A DNA stretch of 64,000 nt from Crocinitomicaceae bacterium (GTDB lineage Bacteria > Bacteroidota > Bacteroidia > Flavobacteriales_G > Salibacteraceae), in contig PAME01000001.1 in the NCBI GenBank assembly GCA_002707155.1, positions 604,029 to 668,028 of the forward strand, written 5' to 3'. Shown here piece by piece: positions 9,190-17,300 of this stretch. Under the pieces are notes generated by a model that was not told the origin of the DNA, did not search any database, and worked only from the letters and a program-made list of their open reading frames with translations. Each line of letters begins with the position of its first letter. The first letter of the stretch is position 1. The translations under genes and the position numbers were made by a program.

Positions 9190-9414
9190 TTAGTTTTTTA
9201 CAGAATCGAATATTTTTTTGCCACCAAAAGCAACACCTGCTGCCATTAAAAGACTAATACCGCCATCAATTGGAACACATGGGCTGGGGATGCAACCCTG
9301 TTGTCCACCTGGTCCACCACCACCACCTGGAGGCGAGGCTAAAACATCAGTGCCAAGTGCCATCATAGCTACAAAAGAAAACGTTGCTATTAATTTGAAT
9401 GCATATTTTTTCAT
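9190..9414 (-). CDS. Small PID-CTERM-like sorting-signal protein, probable XrtF substrate
   Basis: A 74-residue precursor. Residues 1-26 form a signal peptide ending near VLASPP. Next is a Gly/Pro stretch, then two cysteines in GCIPSPC, then VPIDGG followed by a hydrophobic helix (ISLLMAAGVAFG) and a basic end with KK. The motif, membrane segment and basic tail are the three parts of an exosortase-type sorting signal. I recall this form as PID-CTERM. After loss of signal and tail the mature peptide would be only about 20-25 residues. The open frame extends to a TTG at 9444, but ATG at 9414 fits the signal peptide and the promoter. Confidence 0.82.
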   Translation of the reverse strand: MKKYAFKLIATFSFVAMMALGTDVLASPPGGGGGPGGQQGCIPSPCVPIDGGISLLMAAGVAFGGKKIFDSVKN

Positions 9415-9432
9415 ACGATTTTTCTTAGAGTA

Positions 9433-9465
9433 CAAAAATAGCAAATTAGCGAAGCATATTCAAAA
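9433..9465 (-). promoter_or_regulatory. Promoter of the PID-CTERM / xrtF operon
   Basis: On the minus strand a -33 box TTTTG (9461-9465) is followed after 20 bases by TATTTTTG (9433-9440). This matches the Bacteroidota consensus (TTG then TAnnTTTG). The -7 box ends 18 bases before the ATG at 9414, so the leader is very short. Confidence 0.6.
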
Positions 9466-9540
9466 GCAAATTATATACGTTTTACAATAGTATCCAAGCG
9501 CTAAAAATTAGGCTAGGTGACTGAAGATAGAATAAAGTTG

Positions 9541-9556
9541 TTGCGCGAAAGCGCAA
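9541..9556. other. GAAA-tetraloop hairpin
   Basis: TTGCGC-GAAA-GCGCAA is a perfect 6-bp stem closed by a GNRA-type loop. It lies between the exosortase promoter and the repeat array. It could be an RNA structural element or a chance palindrome; it has no clear terminator U-tract. Confidence 0.4.
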
Positions 9557-9717
9557 TTTGTTACTGTCGTATTCCTGTCCCTTATTCGAGGATATTTAAA
9601 TGCGTTATTACTCGTTGAGCTGCTGACCCTGAAATTTCGGGGCGCATGACTCTAGCGGGTATATAGGAGTTAGTGGTCTCCAGTTCGAGGGTAATACCTA
9701 CATTATTACTCGGTGAG

Positions 9718-9738
9718 ATGCTGAAACAAGTTCAGCAT
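9718..9738. repeat. REP-like hairpin, type ATGCTGAA
   Basis: ATGCTGAA-ACAAG-TTCAGCAT: a perfect 8-bp inverted repeat with a 5-base loop. First of five copies in the array. Confidence 0.8.
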
Positions 9739-9877
9739 GACACTAGTGGGTTAAATAGGAGTTACTGATTCCGAAGACTCGAGGCGCATGATTCTTTCTG
9801 GTTAATTGAGTTGCTGATTCCGATTTATAACCGGAAGGAATTAAAACTATTATGTTGTCCAATCCGCAGTTACCGTC

Positions 9878-9898
9878 ATCCTGAATTTAGTTCAGGAT
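9878..9898. repeat. REP-like hairpin, type ATCCTGAA
   Basis: ATCCTGAA-TTTAG-TTCAGGAT: an 8-bp inverted repeat, a one-base stem variant of the other hairpin class, with compensated pairing. The left of two copies. Confidence 0.75.
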
Positions 9899-10114
9899 CT
9901 CAGAGGTAACTATTCGAATTGTACTAGGCGGAGCTATTGTTTCCAAATTCGAGGATAATTAGCTGTATTATAACTGCCTGGATTATTATTGTATGAGTTG
10001 CTGATTCCGAGGATTCGGTGGCGCATGACTCTTTCTGGTTAATTGGAGTTGCTGATTCCGAAGATTTGGGATTTGGAGCTTAGTATTGTAGGTTCTATGT
10101 AATTTTGATTTAGA

Positions 10115-10399
10115 ATGGAGGAATACTGGGTGTACATTATTGGAAATAAAGATAGTGCAGTAGTGTATGTTGGAATGACCAACAATCTTAGACGAAGAAT
10201 AGCTGAACATAAAGAAGGCCATGGTTCGGTGTTTACAGCAAAATACAATGTCAATAGGCTTCTTTATTATGATGGATTTCAAACTGCTGGGCAGGCTATT
10301 GCTAAAGAAAAGCAACTTAAAAACTGGCATCGTGAATGGAAATTAAATTTGATAAAGGAGTTTAATCCAGAGTTTAGAGATTTATTCGAGGATATTTAG
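10115..10399 (+). CDS. Small GIY-YIG family endonuclease
   Basis: A 94-residue, single-domain GIY-YIG nuclease. The motifs are YWVYIIGN (GIY-like strand), VYVGMTNNLRRRIAEH (YIG-like strand, catalytic-type Arg and His) and AKEKQLKNWHREWK (metal-binding Glu in EKQ). Such stand-alone proteins are common in Bacteroidota and their function is unknown. The gene is isolated among non-coding repeats and has no co-directional neighbour. Its last codons (TTCGAGGATATTTAG) are part of the surrounding repeat unit. Confidence 0.85.
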   Translation: MEEYWVYIIGNKDSAVVYVGMTNNLRRRIAEHKEGHGSVFTAKYNVNRLLYYDGFQTAGQAIAKEKQLKNWHREWKLNLIKEFNPEFRDLFEDI

Positions 10400-10419
10400 T
10401 TGGATTATTACTTGGTGAG

Positions 10420-10440
10420 ATGCTGAAACAAGTACAGCAT
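10420..10440. repeat. REP-like hairpin, type ATGCTGAA (one mismatch)
   Basis: ATGCTGAA-ACAAG-TACAGCAT: one base of the right arm differs from the consensus. It lies 20 bases after the nuclease stop codon and could also act as the 3-prime end structure of that transcript. Confidence 0.7.
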
Positions 10441-10582
10441 GACACTAGCGGGTTAAATAGTAGTTGCTGATTCAGAAGACTCGGTGGCGCATGACTCTTT
10501 CTGGTTAATAATAGCTGATGATTTCAATTCTCTAACCAGAAGGAAGTAAAACTATTATGTTGTGCAATCCTCAGTTACCGTT

Positions 10583-10603
10583 ATCCTGAATTTAGTTCAG
10601 GAT
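10583..10603. repeat. REP-like hairpin, type ATCCTGAA
   Basis: ATCCTGAA-TTTAG-TTCAGGAT, identical in the stem and loop to the copy at 9878. Confidence 0.75.
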
Positions 10604-10702
10604 CTCACAGGTAACTATTTGAATTGTACTAGGCTGAGCTATTGTCTCCAAATTCGAGGATGATTAGTTGTATTATAACTGCCTGGATTATTATTGGTTG
10701 AG

Positions 10703-10724
10703 ATGCTGAAAACAAGTTCAGCAT
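10703..10724. repeat. REP-like hairpin, type ATGCTGAA
   Basis: ATGCTGAA-AACAAG-TTCAGCAT: the loop has one extra A compared with the other copies. Confidence 0.75.
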
Positions 10725-10795
10725 GACTCTGTCGGGTAAATAGGAGTTAATGGTCTCAAGTTCGAGGATATCTACTAACATTATTATTGGGTGAG

Positions 10796-10816
10796 ATGCT
10801 GAAACAAGTTCAGCAT
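10796..10816. repeat. REP-like hairpin, type ATGCTGAA
   Basis: ATGCTGAA-ACAAG-TTCAGCAT, a perfect copy. Confidence 0.8.
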
Positions 10817-10937
10817 GACTCTAGCGGGTTAATAGGAGTTGCTGATTCCGAAGACTCAGGACCGCATGACTCTTTCTGGTTAATTGGAGTTAATGGTCTC
10901 CAGTTCGAGGATAATACTAACATTATTACTTGGTGAG

Positions 10938-10958
10938 ATGCTGAAACAAGTTCAGCAT
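10938..10958. repeat. REP-like hairpin, type ATGCTGAA
   Basis: ATGCTGAA-ACAAG-TTCAGCAT, a perfect copy and the last in the array. Confidence 0.8.
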
Positions 10959-11176
10959 GACAATAGCAGGGTAATAGGAGTTGCTGATTCCGAAGACCCG
11001 GGACCGCATGATACTAGCGGGTTAAAAATAGATACTGATGCTGAAGATTCATAACGACAATAACTAGTTCTAAACTACCCTCTTTGATGCAGCGGCTTAC
11101 CTCGGAAGTGCTTTGTGATAGGGGTTACGTTAAAAGAGCAAATAGACTTCTACTTTTGCTTTTAAATAAAACAGGT

Positions 11177-11476
11177 ATGAGCTTTTTAAAAAATATATTC
11201 GGATTCGGACCAAAAGTAGATTTCGCGGAACTAATTGTTAATGGCGCGACGATAATTGACGTTCGATCTCCTCAAGAATTTAAATCGGGTAATCCAGCAA
11301 AATCAATAAATATTCCTTTGGATCAAATTCCTTCGAAAATGAATAAGATTAAGAAAATGAAGGAGCCCATCATTGTTTGTTGTGCTTCGGGTATGCGCAG
11401 CGGCAGAGCAAAGGGAATGATAGCGCAGGCAGGGTTGGAAGTGCACAATGCTGGAAGCTGGAAAAGTATTTCATAA
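11177..11476 (+). CDS. Single-domain rhodanese-like protein
   Basis: A 99-residue rhodanese domain. It has IIDVRSPQEFKSG (first conserved block) and the active-site loop CCASGMRSGRA with Cys69 as the expected persulfide-forming residue. The ORF is open up to 11084, but the extra 31 codons derive from the edge of the repeat array and look non-coding, so I chose ATG at 11177, which gives the usual MSFLKNIFG start. It probably acts in sulfur transfer or redox control in the cytosol. Confidence 0.85.
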   Translation: MSFLKNIFGFGPKVDFAELIVNGATIIDVRSPQEFKSGNPAKSINIPLDQIPSKMNKIKKMKEPIIVCCASGMRSGRAKGMIAQAGLEVHNAGSWKSIS

Positions 11477-11550
11477 GAATACACTCAACACAATAAGCAA
11501 TGCAGTCTGCGTTTGCTCATACATGTCTTGTTTAATTTAATTTCGCCGAC

Positions 11551-13506
11551 ATGTCTGAATGCGAACTGTCGGTCATTATTGTAAATTATAATGTAAAGCA
11601 TTTTCTTGAGCAATGCCTTATCTCGGTTGAGCGCGCGTCCAAAAACCTTAAGGTTGAAATAATTGTTGTAGACAATCATTCTTTGGACGGTTCAGTAGAA
11701 ATGGTTCAGAAGAAATTTCCCGAAGTAAGCCTAATTGCAAGCCCTAACAATTTAGGGTTTTCAAAAGGAAATAACTTGGCCTTAAAAAATTGCAAAGCTA
11801 ACTTCGCTTTGTTGCTCAACCCAGACACTATTGTGGAGGAAGACACCTTTGAAAAAGTGCTCTCTTACATGAAATCACATGATGATGTTGGTGGACTGGG
11901 AGTGCGAATGTTGGATGGAAAAGGGCGTTTTTTACCTGAATCAAAGCGTGGACTTCCAACACCCACCGTTGCGTTTTATAAAATGTTTGGGTTATCCAGA
12001 CTTTTCCCTAAATCCAGAAAATTTGGCAACTATCACTTATCCTATTTAAGCGAACACGAAACTCATGAGGTAGATGTGCTTTCGGGTGCATTTATGCTAC
12101 TGAGAAAGTCGGTATTGGATAAAATTGGATTGTTGGATGAGACCTTCTTTATGTATGGAGAGGACATAGATTTATCCTACCGAATACAGCTGGGAGGATA
12201 TAAAAACGTTTACTTCTCCGATACCTCCATCATCCATTATAAAGGCGAAAGCACTAAGAAAACAAGTGTCAATTACGTGTTTGTGTTTTACAGAGCAATG
12301 GCAATTTTTGCGAAGAAACACTTTACCAAGAACAACGCCTTATTGTTTGGGCTGCTCATACATGGCGCAATATACTTGCGGGCGATGGTTACCTTGGCAG
12401 TTAATTTTATTCGATTAGGTTATGTTGCTCTTTTAGATTTTGGTGTATTGTTAATTGGACTATTGGCTACATTAATGGTTTACCAGCAATACACAGGTAT
12501 TGAAACTCCAACAGATTTAGTTCAAATCTTCCTGCCCTTGTACGCCTTGATTTGGGTGATAAGTTCGTTTTTTAATGGCGCCTACGACAGACCCTATTTG
12601 CTGAGAAATTTTGTACGCGGAACACTTATCGGAACTGGGGTTATTTTAGTGTTGTACTCCTTGCTGCCTGAATCCTATCGATTTTCTCGAGCAGTCATTT
12701 TAATCGGTTCCGTTGTCTCCTTATTATTAGGTGTAGGGGTGAAGTTACTTTTAGATAAGATCAACTTATTTGGGTTTCGACTTGGGAACTCTACGAAACG
12801 GAGGTTTGCAATTGTTGGCTCGGCTCAGGAAATTGAAAGGGTGATCGAATTAATGCGTCAAACGACTATTGAGCCTAATTTTATTGCTAAGGTTTCCGAT
12901 CAAGTAATTGACGATTTGGATGAAAATTTTGTCGGCCATATCAATCAATTGCGTGAAATTACGCGCATTTTTACTATTGAAGAAGTGATATTTTGCGCCG
13001 AAAGTATCGAAACCAGTAAGATTCTAGAGCAAATGTCTCAGCTGGATGGTGCAAAATTGGATTATAAGATTGCCCCGCCAGAAAGTATGTTTGTTATCGG
13101 TTCCAATTCTATTAATACCAGTGGAGAACTGTATTCAGTGTTAAGTATCAATGCAATCAGCAAACCTAAAAACCTGAGGAACAAACGACTTGTAGATTTG
13201 GTAACGTCTGTTTTGCTCCTTCTTTTATTTCCAATTTTAGCTTTTTTCATTCAGCAACCGTGGCAGTTGTTTTCCAATGTTTTCGCCGTATTGTTTGGTC
13301 AAAAAACTTGGGTGGGTTACGAGAAAAATGGAGGGAATTTATACGACTTGCCGACCATAAAACCGGGCGTATTGAGTTTGGCGAAAATTGTAGGTGAAAA
13401 AAATGAAGGAAAAATCACTCAAATGAACCTTATGTATGCAAAGGATTTTAATGTGCGCAATGACCTTTCCATAGTAATTCGAGGTTGGCGTTTATTGGGC
13501 AGCTAA
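11551..13506 (+). CDS. GT2 glycosyltransferase fused to a degenerate sugar-transferase-like module
   Basis: Residues 5-240 are a GT-A glycosyltransferase family 2 domain (LSVIIVNYNVKHFLEQCL, VVDNHSLDGS, LLLNPDTIV, FFMYGEDIDLSYR). Several membrane helices (about 265-400) follow. The C-terminus has a Rossmann-like segment (FAIVGSAQEIERVIEL) and a piece resembling the start of polyprenyl-phosphate sugar transferases (KRLVDLVTSVLLLLLFPILA). The catalytic KFRSM-like block of that family is not visible. It probably makes a lipid-linked or surface glycan. Its end overlaps the converging SRPBCC gene by 15 bases. Confidence 0.78.
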   Translation: MSECELSVIIVNYNVKHFLEQCLISVERASKNLKVEIIVVDNHSLDGSVEMVQKKFPEVSLIASPNNLGFSKGNNLALKNCKANFALLLNPDTIVEEDTFEKVLSYMKSHDDVGGLGVRMLDGKGRFLPESKRGLPTPTVAFYKMFGLSRLFPKSRKFGNYHLSYLSEHETHEVDVLSGAFMLLRKSVLDKIGLLDETFFMYGEDIDLSYRIQLGGYKNVYFSDTSIIHYKGESTKKTSVNYVFVFYRAMAIFAKKHFTKNNALLFGLLIHGAIYLRAMVTLAVNFIRLGYVALLDFGVLLIGLLATLMVYQQYTGIETPTDLVQIFLPLYALIWVISSFFNGAYDRPYLLRNFVRGTLIGTGVILVLYSLLPESYRFSRAVILIGSVVSLLLGVGVKLLLDKINLFGFRLGNSTKRRFAIVGSAQEIERVIELMRQTTIEPNFIAKVSDQVIDDLDENFVGHINQLREITRIFTIEEVIFCAESIETSKILEQMSQLDGAKLDYKIAPPESMFVIGSNSINTSGELYSVLSINAISKPKNLRNKRLVDLVTSVLLLLLFPILAFFIQQPWQLFSNVFAVLFGQKTWVGYEKNGGNLYDLPTIKPGVLSLAKIVGEKNEGKITQMNLMYAKDFNVRNDLSIVIRGWRLLGS

Positions 13507-13902
13507 TCTATTAAAGTATTTCTTGAGCGGTTCCCAATAATAATCGTTCCAGCCATTTGAAATGCTTTCGAAATAGAGTTCGGGAATGCCTTTGTGAATA
13601 AAAGTAAGGTGGGTTCCATTATCGAGTTTCTTGAGTTTAAATTGAACCGTGGAGTAGTGATAGTCCGGCCAATGTTCTTCTACTGCGCGCCACTCTTGTA
13701 CAATTAGTTTTCCTGGATCCAACAGTACGTTTCTTCCTTTAATGTAATTGGAGTAGGCGCTAAACTCCGTATTTAAAGCATCACTAATATTAGCCTCACT
13801 GCCTGTAAATAGTTCGTGTTCTTTCTTCGTTAACAGCGCAGTATAGAAAACATACGGATCCACATTGAAATACAACTCTTGTATGAGGTTCCTTGTTTTC
13901 AT
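13492..13902 (-). CDS. SRPBCC / AHSA1-like domain protein
   Basis: A 136-residue START-fold (SRPBCC) protein of the activator-of-Hsp90 (AHSA1) type. It has an N-terminal strand and helix (YFNVDPYVFYTALL), a central YIKGRNVLLDPGKLIVQEWR and a C-terminal helix with WNDYYWEPLKKYF. The family binds hydrophobic ligands; the ligand here is unknown. The next gene's stop region touches its start (1-base overlap at 13902), so the pair is an operon. Confidence 0.78.
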   Translation of the reverse strand: MKTRNLIQELYFNVDPYVFYTALLTKKEHELFTGSEANISDALNTEFSAYSNYIKGRNVLLDPGKLIVQEWRAVEEHWPDYHYSTVQFKLKKLDNGTHLTFIHKGIPELYFESISNGWNDYYWEPLKKYFNRLAAQ

Positions 13903-14267
13903 TACACGTATTCCTTTTTAACCACCAAGGTATAATTGTCTCCCTCTAAGGGCAGGTAGCCCTGGTCGTAGCAAAAAAAATAGGTCTTGCCCTTTTTGGT
14001 GATGTAAACATTAGTGTAATACTCAAAATTGAAACCCAAACGGGTGAGTATTTTTTCTTTTGTTTTGGTCGTGTCATCCGGATTTAACTGCGCGAGTATA
14101 TCTCGATTCTTTTTTAGAATTCGATTGATTTGCCGCACGTGATTGTTTGAAACCCGATTGAGTTTGTTGTAATGCGCGTTTCTGCAGGAATCGTTGCAAA
14201 ATTTTTTATCAATGCGACCAAATAAAGTTTTACCGCAATCCAGACAGGTATTTTCAGCTTCTTCCAT
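13902..14267 (-). CDS. Small zinc-ribbon protein (DUF2116-like)
   Basis: A protein of about 121 residues whose N-terminus carries a four-cysteine zinc finger: CLDCGKTLFGR and KKFCNDSCRNAHYN. A basic helical part follows (HVRQINRILKKNRDILAQL), then a C-terminal part rich in aromatic residues. Similar proteins are common in Bacteroidota and may bind nucleic acid. The start is either ATG at 14267 or ATG at 14276 three codons upstream. It overlaps the SRPBCC gene by one base. Confidence 0.72.
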   Translation of the reverse strand: MEEAENTCLDCGKTLFGRIDKKFCNDSCRNAHYNKLNRVSNNHVRQINRILKKNRDILAQLNPDDTTKTKEKILTRLGFNFEYYTNVYITKKGKTYFFCYDQGYLPLEGDNYTLVVKKEYV

Positions 14268-14307
14268 ACTATGCAATGAAGTTTAAAATTACACAAATTC
14301 TGAAAAC

Positions 14308-14338
14308 AAAAAAGCCAGTGCATTTGCACTGGCTTTTT
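14308..14338 (-). terminator. Rho-independent terminator of the 1010-aa secreted protein gene
   Basis: AAAGCCAGTGC-ATTT-GCACTGGCTTT is a perfect 11-bp stem flanked by A and T runs on both sides, so it can work in both directions. It lies just after the stop of the gene ending at 14362. Confidence 0.85.
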
Positions 14339-14361
14339 ACTTTATGAATAAACAGAAGCGC

Positions 14362-17300
14362 TTACTGCTTCATTGCTTTTACGGTTTCTGTTTGGTTGTT
14401 GTAGTGCATGTTGATCAAAACGATACCTTGACCCTTAACCTCAATGGTCTCCACCATACTTCCTTTTTCTATCGTACCCCTATTGAGTAACTTACCTTGA
14501 ACATCAAAAACGCGGTAATTCATGTCACTTACCGCCGCTTGAGTAAAATGAACGTTAAACTGACCGTGCTCTTGCACCAATTGATAGCCAGCGGAATTGG
14601 ACAATTCTTTCAGGCCAGTAGCCTCAGCAACTTCTATGGATTGTTTGTAGGCTACGTTGCAATCCGAGTTCCCGTTTTCTGCTGTCAATACAATTTCATA
14701 CACACCTGCTGCTGTATAACTGTGTTTAGGCTCCATTTCAGTAGAAGTTTGATTGTCTCCAAAATCCCACAAATAAGAAGCGATGCCACCAGTAGAAAGA
14801 TTTTTAAATTCAATTTCTTTATTGGTTCTAAATGAAAGCAATTGATTCGCAAAACCAAAGTTTGTTTTCATTTCAGCAGGTTCGTGTATGCTGAAATATT
14901 CGGTAACCGCAGGACAATTTAAATCCATACTTTGAATTTCTATGGAATAATTCCCAGGAGCCAAATCACTAATTGTTTCTGAAATACTGGCATTAAATGA
15001 ACCTCCAACATATTGTTGATCTTCATCCATCCATGAAGTAAAATAGTTTCCAAGATTGTAAAATTCAAGCGTATTTGAACCTGAATTTTCACCATAACAG
15101 CTTGAGTTTGTAGTAAGCATTTCTTTAGCAAAATTGTACACATGCAACACAAAACGCGCATTGGTCGTAGTATCGCTCAGTATGAAGCTATATAAAGAAT
15201 CGGAGGCCGTTAAATTTTTTGAGTTTCCAGTGTAGGTGTCTTCAAGAATAACGCAGCCGTTAATTTTATCTAAGTTAGAAAAGGATAATTCGTAAGTTCC
15301 AGAGACATAACCGTGCGCATTCAATGGGATTTCAATATGGCCTTGATCAGGACCGGTAACATATCTATAAGTAGCAGTGTCATCAGCTGCTTTAAAACTA
15401 ACATTTGGGTAGGGGTAAGGATTGGAAAATTGATATTTATCCATACCAGCATCGAAATTTGCAGTAGCCCCTTTGTTAAACCTCAAATACGTGTAATTAA
15501 ATTTATTGGGGTAAAGTGGAGTACTTAATTTAACTTGGATTTCGTCGTTATCTTTTACGTTCTTTTGATACACCTTTTGAGTGGTGGATTTATCCGACTC
15601 ATTAAACACTAAACTTGGAGATGCGCCAGTGACTTTCACAAAAAATGCTTGAAAAGGTGGGATAATATTATCTAGGGCATAACCACCGTTGTCGGCCTTA
15701 AATAAATACGAGTCACCAGATACGTTGTTACGAGTGACTGACGAATAGTCTATTGTCGAAGGAAAAGGGTTGCCTACTAATGCCCAATTGAAATTAGCCC
15801 CTGAACCACTAAAAGTCATGGTAGATCCATTTGCTGCACTAATGGTGTATGGTCCAACATTAGGAGCACCAGTAACGTCTATACTGTATGCTGATCTTGA
15901 ACCCCAACCTGAACCTGGTCCAATATACCAAGTTAAGCCATTTTGTGGACTGATAGTATTTGAAACGTTTGTTGCTGCAGTCCAACCTTCATCAAAGTCA
16001 CTTGAAACACTTCCGTTATTATAAGAATAAGTAGAAGCAATTCCGCCAGTAGAAGGTGTATTTGAACCGGGAAACCCGTAAGTGTATAAACAATCTGCAC
16101 AATTACTAGCGTTATAATCAATATCTCCTAATGTTACACCAGTTATAGGGACAGTTAACAATCTGTATTCAATATTAGATAAGGTCTGAGTGCGAAACTC
16201 ACAAGTAACGTTGCCGGAAACCGTATGCGAATTAAGGTTACCTAAGCTTGCCATGCCGCTGCCGTTGTCTTTAAGCACCACTTTGCCATTTGTGGAGAGC
16301 GCGGTTGCTGCTGGAGTTGAAAATGTAACCCCTGTAGTTACGTTTAAAGAACCCGACCCCGCAATAGATACTCCACCAGAAGTATTAGAAATATCTAAAA
16401 CTGAGACATTAGCAGCGCTGTTTACAGTAATTGTTTGAGCTGTAGAACCTGCCATTGACAGTACATCGCCTGTACTTGCGGATATATTTCCGTTAATAAC
16501 TAGGTTTCCTGCAGAAATTAATAAGTCATTACCGTTAGTAGTAAGTGTTTTACCTCCATCGATTATAACATTATTGGTAACCTTACTAATATTCACATTG
16601 CCAGAAAGCGTTTGTGACTCGATACCGATGTTACGGTAATCAATATTTGCATTAACCAAATAGTTTGAAAGATTACCAAAATAAAATATACTTTCAGCCG
16701 TTCCTTGAGTAATTTGCCCACCGTTATTTCTGATGTCAAAAACACCACCCATTCTAATTTTCGCTGAGGCATTGTTCATATTAATAGTAAGACTAGTAGC
16801 TGCTACTGATTGAGCTTGAAGAATTATGTTTCGCTTAACGTTAATCGAATCGGTCAAATTCAGGGTCATACTTGAAGCTGCCCCTGTTGAGTAATTATAC
16901 ATGTCCCGACATTCTACAGCGCAACCTAAATTAACAGTCATAGTACCATCGGATAATGAGAAGTTATATAAATCTTGTACTAATTGCATTAAACCACTAC
17001 CGCTTATGTTTGCCGTATAACCCGTAAAACCACCAACAGTACGAGGTGTCATTCCTTTTGATGAGTATAAAGTTCCATTGATAACCAAGTTGTTTGATTG
17101 TGAATTACCCGTAGGAATCATTACAACATTCTTTGAGACAAAAAGTACCACTCCAGTATTAATAGTAAATGAAGTACTGTTGCCTTCTATGTACAAAGTT
17201 GAAATACTCGTGGTTGCAGTAAGTGTCACCGCATCACCATTTTCAATGTACACCTCATCACCAGGAACGGGTACACCATTATCCCAAGTTCCTGAAGTAT

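Larger units (their letters stand above)
9702..9991. repeat. Long direct repeat, left copy flanking the GIY-YIG gene
   Basis: About 290 bases, starting ATTATTACTCGGTGAGATGC and ending GCCTGGATTATTATTG, match 10404-10696 with scattered substitutions and small indels. The closing 163 bases (9829-9991) align to 10534-10696 without any net length change. Confidence 0.75.
9466..10114. repeat. Non-coding repeat array, left part
   Basis: I see no gene here. The stretch consists of mosaic repeats that recur several times up to 11050: an element starting TTCGAGGATA, then ATTATTACTTGGTGAGATGC with a hairpin, then GGGTTAATAGGAGTTGCTGA, GATTCCGAAGACTC and CGCATGACTCTTTCTGGTTA. A degenerate copy of the 3-prime end of the GIY-YIG gene (ATTCGAGGATATTTA) occurs near 9585-9600, before any intact nuclease gene. 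Confidence 0.75.
10404..10696. repeat. Long direct repeat, right copy flanking the GIY-YIG gene
   Basis: Matches 9702-9991 as described for that copy. It begins five bases after the nuclease stop codon, and similarity carries on leftwards into the stop codon region. Confidence 0.75.
10400..11083. repeat. Non-coding repeat array, right part
   Basis: No gene is seen. The same modules as on the left recur: TTCGAGGATA-containing units begin near 10652, 10760 and 10904, each followed within about 40 bases by a GGTGAGATGC hairpin, then AGGAGTTGCTGATTCCGAAG and CGCATGACTC modules. The last, decayed unit ends near 11050. Confidence 0.75.

Noticed and set aside
9986-10330. Minus-strand open frames over the GIY-YIG gene
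   Set aside because: They are antisense to a protein with clear nuclease motifs and have low-complexity translations without a recognisable pattern.
9702-10958. CRISPR array
   Set aside because: The repeat units have irregular spacing (about 100-300 bases), are hairpin and linker mosaics, and lie around a nuclease gene; there are no cas genes and no regular unique spacers.
11084-11176. Longer rhodanese N-terminus starting at 11084
   Set aside because: The extra 31 codons come from sequence next to the repeat array and do not resemble rhodanese proteins; the ATG at 11177 gives the usual start.
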